NCBI GenBank assembly: GCA_019059635.1 | Contig: JAGVRJ010000002.1 | Span: 1,984,001-2,048,000, forward strand | Reading direction: 5' to 3' | Length of the DNA: 64,000 bases | DNA from: Proales similis | Lineage: Eukaryota > Rotifera > Eurotatoria > Ploima > Proalidae | Shown here: piece by piece, positions 57,355 through 64,000 of the stretch | Numbering within the stretch: position 1 is the first letter of the stretch | Layout: every line of letters starts with the position of its first letter | Made by a program: the position numbers and the translations under genes | Notes under the pieces: model-generated | Told to the model about the DNA's origin: nothing | Seen by the model: the letters and a program-made list of their open reading frames with translations, nothing else | Databases searched by the model: none

Positions 57355-60300
57355 TCAGGATCGGGATCTGGCTCTTTGAATCAAATTTCGAATAAAGCGG
57401 TAGATGCTGAGCCACTTTATGTCTACGATCAACAAGACCAGATAGATTGAGGCCAGGAACGAGATGGCGATTGTGCCGAAAGCGTTCGAGACTGACTTGC
57501 TCTTTTTGTACTGGTCCATGTTTATGATTCGATTGAGATTCCATTCTTTGATGCGCAACACTTTAGAGCGAGTTGAATGTCGACGGGCCAATCGCTTACC
57601 TTCGCATACAAGGTCTTCTCCGGCCCATTCGCCGTCTTCATCGCAGGTTTTAATCGATTTGCCTTCTTTCATCAGGTAGCCTTGCTCGCAGCCGTATTTG
57701 ACAATTTTGCCAAACGATTCGTTGTACTGCGGGTACTGATCGAACAGAGTTGCCGAAATCGTATGCGGTAGCTTGGGCACAGGCGGACAGAGTTTCGCTT
57801 CAATTCAGAATCAATTCAGAATCGGAGTAGAGAGACAAAAGACTCTGAATTCGCTATCTTACGAGTGCATTCAGGCTCCAAGCCGGACCAGGTTTGGTTC
57901 GGAAGGCAGGTTCGAACTGCTTGTCCTTTGGTTACTTCGAATCCTCTCGAGCAGAAATATCTGACTTTGGAACCGACCAGCAGCGAGTCGATCTCGTAGA
58001 ACGCATTGCTTGGTTGAGCAGGCAGAGCGCACATGCTCTCTTTTTCAGCGCAGATCGGGTTCTCTCCGGACCATTCGCCGTCTATCAAGCAGATCCGCTT
58101 GCTGTCTCCAATCAGGAGCTCATATCCCTCTGAGCAGTTGTAGCGGGCCTCGCAGCCGTAGCTATTACAAGTAACATTTACGGTTCCGTTTCTGACCGAC
58201 TCTATGTTCTCGCATTTCACTTCTGAACGAATATTAAACTAAGACAATCAATTGAAGGAGATTAGAAAGAGCAGCAAACTTTCACACTGAACCGAGCTGA
58301 GGCTCCAAGTTCCATCGGCCAAGCATTCACTCTTGGCACTAACGTTCAGAGTGGAGCGAATTCGGTAGCCAAAGTGACAGTTGAACCAGGCCGAAGCTCG
58401 GAAAGCGCGACTGCTCTGAACTATGTCGCAGTTGGGCGGTGAGATGAGCTGAGGACAAACGACAGGAACACAAACCGGTGGTCGACCTGACCACTCGCGT
58501 GAGCCGAGACATTCGCGCCAGCGCTCTCCGAACCTGAGCAAGTAGCCCTGGTCGCACTTGTACTCTATTCTTGCTCCAATCTTGTACGATGGGCTTTGAT
58601 TGAGAATTTCACCGTTCGCAATCTGCTCTGGGCTGTAGCATTTGATTTCTGTTCAAAACGCATTTGAAGATTGTTTTGAGCATTTTCATTCCTCGACTAC
58701 CTTCACAGATTGGTGGCTTCCCGCTCCAGCCAGCTTGAGTGCAATAGCGCATTAGATTTCCCTTCACAAGTCTGTATCCAGGCCTGCATGAATAGCGCGC
58801 GGTTCCTTTCAGCTGGTTGCTCACTTGTACCAGTTCTGCGTTGACTGCTGTTTTTGAAAGCTCTTCACATTGATGCTCTAGAACAAGAAGCAAGTTCGAG
58901 CAAAACAGTCTCCAGAGCCCTCTCAGTTTAGTTAACTTGCCCAAGCAGACGGGCGCAGTTCCGTCAAAGAGACCGTTCTCTTGGCAAACTCGATTTAAAT
59001 TGCCTCGGCGCAGGGTGAAATAGTCCTTGCACATGTAGCTGATTCGGTCGCCGACGAAATACTGCTTTTTCGAGTAGAATACGTTCGGCGGCTCAATCGA
59101 GCTGTCTTGGTTGCATGTTATTCCTTTATGTGGCCGTCTGAGTGGTTCATTTTGATTGAAAAGGCTTTAAAATTGACTTACTGCAGCATGCCATGACCGG
59201 AATGCTCCATTCAGAGTTTAGACACGTCGCGCTAATCGACTTGAGAACTATCTCGGGTCTTTTGGTCACAAAATCACAGACCTTGTAGCCAAAGTCACAA
59301 GAATAGGAAATGGTGTCGCGGTGGCCAAACTCATCTCTTGTCAGCTGGCGAATAGTTTGAATTCGCGCATTCGCCACGTCCATTGGTGGGGCGCATTTTA
59401 CTCCTTGAACCAGATTAGGGCACGAGTTAATCGAAGTGTGCAGAAATAAGGCTCACTTTCACACAGCGGAACTTTCGACGACCATTCGCCGCTGTTCAAA
59501 CACGTCGCTTTAGCCAATGAGTCTTTGGCCAGCTGAAATCCCTCTTGGCATTCGAAGTAAATCTCTCCGCCAAAGTAGGTGCCGTTAACCAATACTATTT
59601 GAGCATTGGAACGAATCAGATCGATTGATTTGGGCAGTGGACATTCGACGGCTTTTCACGCAAATATATCATTGGAATCAGTCGAGCGAATTGTGTTTGA
59701 AAAAGGCAACCTTTGCAGCGAGCAAACTGACTAGCCCATCTTCCGTCAACAAGACATCGATTGAAGAACACGCTCACTCCTGGCATGAAAAATCCGTCGT
59801 CGCAAACACAAGCAGTGGTGGTGCCGGCCAACGGATCGCCAAAACACTGTCCCATATGAATGACGGGATCTGAGCATCTGATCCCTGAAACACCGAGGTC
59901 GAGTTTGGCTGACAAAGCAGAAATTGCGAGAAAGCGTTACGTTCGCAGCTCAGAGTATTTCCGTTTGTTGAAGACCACTGGCCGTTGAAACTGCATTCCA
60001 ACTGAGCCGAGGTGAGGGGGCCGTTTGCTCTGAAACCGTTGCGACATGAAAGTTCAAGAGTTGCACCGAGGCCGGCGGTTTTCTTGGGCCATTTGCTGAT
60101 AAACATTCCGCTCGGATCATTGTTCAATTTGCTTCTTAGTTTTGCCAGCGAGCCCATCTCACACTCGGTCGCTTCAAAGTTTGGTTTTATCTGGTTTGTC
60201 GACCCAACTGAATCATGACGTGTTTGACTCACCTCTATTTTTGAAGCAGACAACGATTATTTCTCTAGAGCAGTCGATTCGTGTCTTTTTATCTGCATAG

Positions 60301-62389
60301 CAGCTTGACTCGATCGGATTGCTCTCGACGGTTAAAAGCACTGGCTTCGAATAGTTCTGTCTCACTTCTGGAAGAAGCTCAAATGCTGGAATACTTGTTT
60401 CAAACGGCTCCATTCCTAACGCTCTGCATTCGTCTGCCCATTTCTGGGCCAATATGACTTCTTCATTGACCCAAATTTTTCTGAATCGAAGGCACTTGGC
60501 TCCGAAGTTGAACGAGCCAGGCGCACAACTGAACACTCCTATGAACAGCCAGTGAGTGCACTGTAAATGTGAATTCTAGGAATGAACAATTGGCTCACTT
60601 TCGCAAACAGGCTGCACTCCGAGCCATTTGGCTCTTGAAGAATCGCAAACCCTTTGACTCGATCCGTAGTAAATTTCAAAGCCCGGTCTGCATTCAAATT
60701 GGGCCACTTTTCCGTCGACTATCGTAGAGCGGCCATTCAAAGGGTCGAATATTGGCGGACAATATTGTCCTTTTAGGTTGTTGTTAGCTTGGGCTAAAGC
60801 TCATGTTCGCAAAATTCCAAACTTACTTGAACATTTTATGGCACTGCCACTCCATTCGCCATCCTTGGTGCATATACGGGCAGGATCATTGGCTGCCCAT
60901 TCGAAGCCTTCTTTGCAAACGTGAACAATTACGTCCCGGTAGAAAAACCCGTCTGCAGTCGGATCGGCTTTTTCAATTCTTCCGATAACTGCGTTCTCGG
61001 GCGTTTCAAGCTCCGGACATTTCCTTACTTTAACAATTGATGATCTTTTAGACAACGATGGCCACTTTTACGATCCGCTTTTTTTCAAGGTTACTTCGAC
61101 ACTGGAGGTCTTCGCCCTCCCAGTTTCCCAAGACGCCACATTTGCGCTTTGCGTCGCCGCCCACTCGTTCGTAGCCCGGTAAGCACGAGTAGTTGAGAAC
61201 TTGGGTCCCGTCACTTTCATAAGAAAGTCGAAAATCGGCGTAAGCAATTTGAGGAATGTCTCGACACGATTTTTCTCAACAAACTACGATTAGCCGACTT
61301 GGACAATGATTTTCTCAACTGAGTTGTTACTTTTTTCACAGATAAATGTGTATAGAGCGTCTTGTTTACTCCAGTCGTTAATCGAATCAATTGAGTCAAG
61401 TAGCTTGACCATTTCAAGCTCGGAGTCAGCCGACGACCTGTAAAGAGCGGTGATGTTTGCTCTAGCGTCAAGAGTTCGCGAAATTTTCGGCTCAAATGAG
61501 TTGTGGTCAACCCAGTCCCAACGGTTGTAGAACTGAAATGATGCAAATTGCAAATACCGTCAATCTTCTGAGCTCCTAGAGACCTGCCTGAGACCAATGA
61601 AAGCCCAAGTAGACAAAAGTCCTGGGAGGCACTTGGCTCAGAAATTCCTTTAAACTATCCATAGCCTCCTGTTTGCTGATTGAGATCAGGTCCGAGTCAA
61701 GCAGTTGACAATAGCTCCTGGCCTGGCTCCAACTGTATGCTTGGTTCAGGTACTTCGGACCCATGTGGTAACACGAGCTTCCTTTAAACAGCCAGTCGTC
61801 TGTTCCGCAAGGCGCTGGTCACAATAGTTTAATCAATGAGAAACCAATAAGCCGCCAGAGAGTAGTTACTTGTCTCGCAGATGAAATGCCCCATGTCTCG
61901 GGAGCTTCCCTCTGCTTCGTGGTACTGAGAATAAGAAATGGCCAGCGAGCCATTATCTGTCAAATTTTAACTCTAAACGCTTGCACAAATCTCCAGTTTG
62001 TTAGCTCACCTCCAAAGTAGATTTTGCTCGGCTCCTGGACAAAGAAACCGTTCATACTTCGCCAGGCGGAGAGGCCCTGTGTTCAAAATGCACTTTTGTG
62101 AGTTATAAGCAAACCATTCAAGTGTGGAAGAGGAGATTACTTTGAAAGAATCGTCAAAATAGAGATCCGAATGGTATTTGTGTGCCGTGCTGTTTGATAT
62201 CCATCGCAATAGCTCGGAATTTAGGTGCTGGGTGCTGAGAGCGCTTCCGTTGTAAAGTTGACGACAAATTTTGAATGCCTTGTAGCGCGGTATCTCAAAG
62301 CTTAAATTTCTTAGCACGACGCCGTCTATGGACGCGGCTGTCTGTAAATAGCAGACGAATGCAAGAAATGCGAAAAGAACTGACGCCAT
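57355..62389 (-). CDS. Large CTLD/sushi (CCP) single-pass receptor
   Basis: Nineteen exons, 62389-62141, 62076-62010, 61956-61870, 61814-61588, 61532-61331, 61274-61095, 61027-60827, 60769-60599, 60538-60233, 60171-59941, 59908-59711, 59651-59457, 59403-59182, 59123-58941, 58877-58701, 58648-58280, 58222-57863, 57797-57600, 57560-57355; 1,342 residues. Signal peptide, then two C-type-lectin-like domains (CYHMGPKYLNQAYSWSQAR in the second) and about 14 sushi domains with the GEWSG/WxG plus Cys pattern (for example GEWSGSAIKC, GEWAGEDLVC). A third lectin-like Cys module at 60538-60233 interrupts the sushi series. A membrane helix (about 57440-57390) and a short basic tail end the protein. From exon 5 onward every intron is phase 1, as expected for exon-shuffled modules. 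Probably an adhesion or immune recognition receptor; ligand unknown. Two introns need GC donors (61587 and 58940). The final 39-nt intron is optional in frame. Confidence 0.85.
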
Positions 62390-62573
62390 TTTTTTAGCAG
62401 TAGACTCAAACTGAGCCCAGCAAAGAAGCTAGTTATTCAGTCAGTCGATTCCCCAAGGATGCGTTGAGGCTGTACAAAGTGAAATATGGATTGATTGTTG
62501 TCAATCATCAATTTGATTTATTTACACATTTCTTGCGTCGAGTCTATTCATGAAAAAAAAAATGCTTTAAGAA

Positions 62574-63290
62574 CTAATTATCGTCGATTTTTTCGCCGCA
62601 CTCTTCTTCAGCCACCTGCTCCTCCTCTTCGCCGTGGTCCATTTGTTCAGTTTCGTTGTTCTCGTCGTCTTCGATCACATCGACTTTTTCGTCCTCTTCA
62701 ATCTCGACAACATCTTCTTGTTCGCTCTCTTCGCCGTTTTCCATCTTTTCATCTGGCTTTTCCTCGCCGTTTTTGTCCTCCGCGCTGCTTTGATCCTTTT
62801 TGGCTTTTGATTTTTTTGAAGTTTCGGAAACGTTTTCCTTGCGAGCTACAAATGCAGCGAGAATATTCGAAACATTCCGCCACGACCACAAGGAAGAAGC
62901 TTACTCTTCAATATCTCGCCCAATGGCTCGATAAACTCCTCGAACTCCATATCTTTTAAAGCCGATAGGATGTCATTTACGGCCAGGGTCTTTCGCTTTG
63001 ACTTGTTGGCCATCGTTATGGCACTAAATTTGGCATTAAAATGACAAGGTTCGATTGAGTTGAGACAGCGTTTACATTACCAAGCAGTCAGGTAGAGAAC
63101 AAAGACACTTGACGCGCGGCAAATGCTCTGCCGAGCCTCTTTGGAGATTATAATTCCATCTGGAAGCTTGAGAGAAAAATAACTGTGAAGGAATCTCAAG
63201 TGAACTGCTCCTGCTGCTGCTTACGGCCTCTTTGACAATTCGCTGCACCACTGAAATTGGCAGATTAAGATCCTCTGGTCGTTCGGCCAT
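62574..63290 (-). CDS. POLE3: DNA polymerase epsilon subunit 3 / CHRAC17 histone-fold protein
   Basis: Four exons: 63290-63225, 63166-63081, 63023-62905, 62845-62574; 180 residues. The start [26 protein letters not shown] is the POLE3 signature, and the histone fold spans about residues 8-85 (ISKEARQSICRASSVFVLYLTACA, KSKRKTLAVNDILSALKDMEF). POLE3 pairs with POLE4 in the leading-strand polymerase and with CHRAC1 in chromatin remodelling. A long Glu/Asp-rich C-terminal tail (about 90 residues) follows, longer than in vertebrate POLE3 (147 residues total); such tails contact histones. Divergent from XRN2, sharing a 590-bp spacer. Confidence 0.93.
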
Positions 63291-63881
63291 TGTTCAGTTG
63301 ATCTTTTGCTCGTTCTCTGTCCAAATGAATTAAACTAAATAGAAAGAAGCAGAATTAAATGAGCAAACAGATTGAAAGCGAATTTTGTGAGACAGTGAGC
63401 ATCGCCGCATCATGCAAATGTGCTTGGAACTAGATTGACACTGTAAAAGTAGGCACAATCGCTCAGATACGGCGACGAGCACTTGCAGGAATCGGCGAGA
63501 TTCAACTAATCCAGTCTCGAATAGATGATTGTTATCTAAGCGATGCCTCACGTTCCCAATGAACAAAGACAATCGATAAAGCCCGCTGCCGCTTATTTGC
63601 ACCCGTAGTGCGCTCAAGGACACACGACCAGAGTGAATTGTCTTGAAAAAGTTAAGAATCAAAGGTTTTCTCCAGTCCAACTGTCTCAAGTCCAACTGGC
63701 GGTGCGCTGGCTAGATTTGCTTTGCTCTCAAAGGTGAGCCGGACCCAGCATCCGGACAAACTACGGGTCGATGCTAATTAAGTAAATTCGCACCAAGAAA
63801 TGTGTTATTTCCTACAAACACAGAAATTCAAAGTCACAAGCAAAGCACAGCTCAAATAGAGTTTTTGATTTTTATTTCAAA
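63291..63881. other. Shared promoter of POLE3 and XRN2
   Basis: 591 bp between divergent start codons. A minus-strand frame at 63330-63695 has no ATG and no domain. No TATA element recognised. Confidence 0.5.
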
Positions 63882-64000
63882 ATGGGAGTACCGGCATTTT
63901 TCAGATGGCTCTGCAAAAAGTATCCATCGATCGTGGTTCACACAAAAGAGCAAAGTCCTGTGGTGGACCCCAACACCGGCGAGAAGTATCCACCCGACAC
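63882..64000 (+). CDS. XRN2: 5'-3' exoribonuclease XRN2 (N-terminus only)
   Basis: The window ends 40 codons into the gene. MGVPAFFRWLCKKYPSIVV is the conserved XRN N-terminus; the FFRWL with KKYPSI and a PVVDPNTG stretch fits the nuclear XRN2/RAT1 branch better than XRN1 (which begins MGVPKFYRWISERYP). XRN2 degrades 5'-monophosphate RNA and promotes transcription termination. The rest lies outside. Confidence 0.88.
   Translation, partial: MGVPAFFRWLCKKYPSIVVHTKEQSPVVDPNTGEKYPPD

Noticed and set aside
60208-60232. A 25-nt intron in the sushi receptor
   Set aside because: The downstream TTTGAAG acceptor gives a 61-nt intron in the same phase and places the sushi cysteine correctly.
63330-63695. 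Minus-strand open frame between POLE3 and XRN2
   Set aside because: No ATG at the start, no domain, no splice partner; it lies in the shared promoter.
1-64000. tRNA, rRNA, transposon or CRISPR sequences
   Set aside because: I looked for tRNA B-box-like motifs, terminal inverted repeats, transposase or reverse-transcriptase motifs and spaced direct repeats and found none I could support. A tRNAscan, RepeatMasker and Rfam run would settle this.

Overview
This is nuclear DNA from a small-genome invertebrate animal. Genes are dense, most are split by introns of about 35-120 nt, and neighbouring genes are often separated by only a few hundred bases. The protein families (BAP1/calypso, SCYL3, PIG-W, POLE3, XRN2, a CYP46-like P450, neuronal calcium sensor, LRRC74-like, sushi/C-type lectin receptor, MGAT4) are metazoan. 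I cannot name the species. Retention of CYP46-like and LRRC74-like genes with tiny introns would fit a compact lophotrochozoan or another miniaturised bilaterian, but that is inference only. I saw no prokaryotic operon, CRISPR array or viral gene.

Layout. (1) 1-13.2 kb, minus strand: most of a giant multidomain signalling gene that runs off the left edge. It has an armadillo-like N-terminal part, a very long Ser-rich linker, a FERM-type module, a RasGEF catalytic domain and a long C-terminal region. Ankyrin-repeat exons at 15.4-17.9 kb on the same strand are either its N-terminus or a separate gene just upstream. (2) 17.9-21.3 kb: a gene-poor stretch. (3) 21.3-24.5 kb, plus: an intronless DUF288/STELLO-type Golgi glycosyltransferase. 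(4) 24.8-30.9 kb, minus: two orphan genes, a single-pass KCNE-topology membrane protein, and a 13-exon LRR plus EF-hand protein. (5) 32.2-40.3 kb, plus: PIG-W, a 12-exon P450, a small orphan gene, a type II transmembrane EGF-trypsin protease and an abundant-looking secreted orphan. (6) 40.4-45.2 kb, minus: two tandem SCP/CAP secreted proteins and two orphan genes. (7) 45.6-50.0 kb: SCYL3 (plus) and BAP1 (minus). (8) 51.3-56.3 kb: a convergent pair of MGAT4 (GT54) genes followed by a membrane-anchored methyltransferase. (9) 56.6-64 kb: neuronal calcium sensor (plus), a 19-exon CTLD/sushi receptor (minus), POLE3 (minus) and the start of XRN2 (plus).

Themes. Several genes act in the secretory pathway (two MGAT4, DUF288 glycosyltransferase, anchored methyltransferase, PIG-W), but they are separate transcription units and I see no operon. 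Exon models were built by hand from GT-AG (and three GC-AG) sites. For every multi-exon gene with a complete model the exon lengths sum to a multiple of three and the phases agree at each junction. The most notable splicing feature is that many acceptors lack a pyrimidine tract and end in AAG, and splicing must pass over nearer AGs to keep frame.
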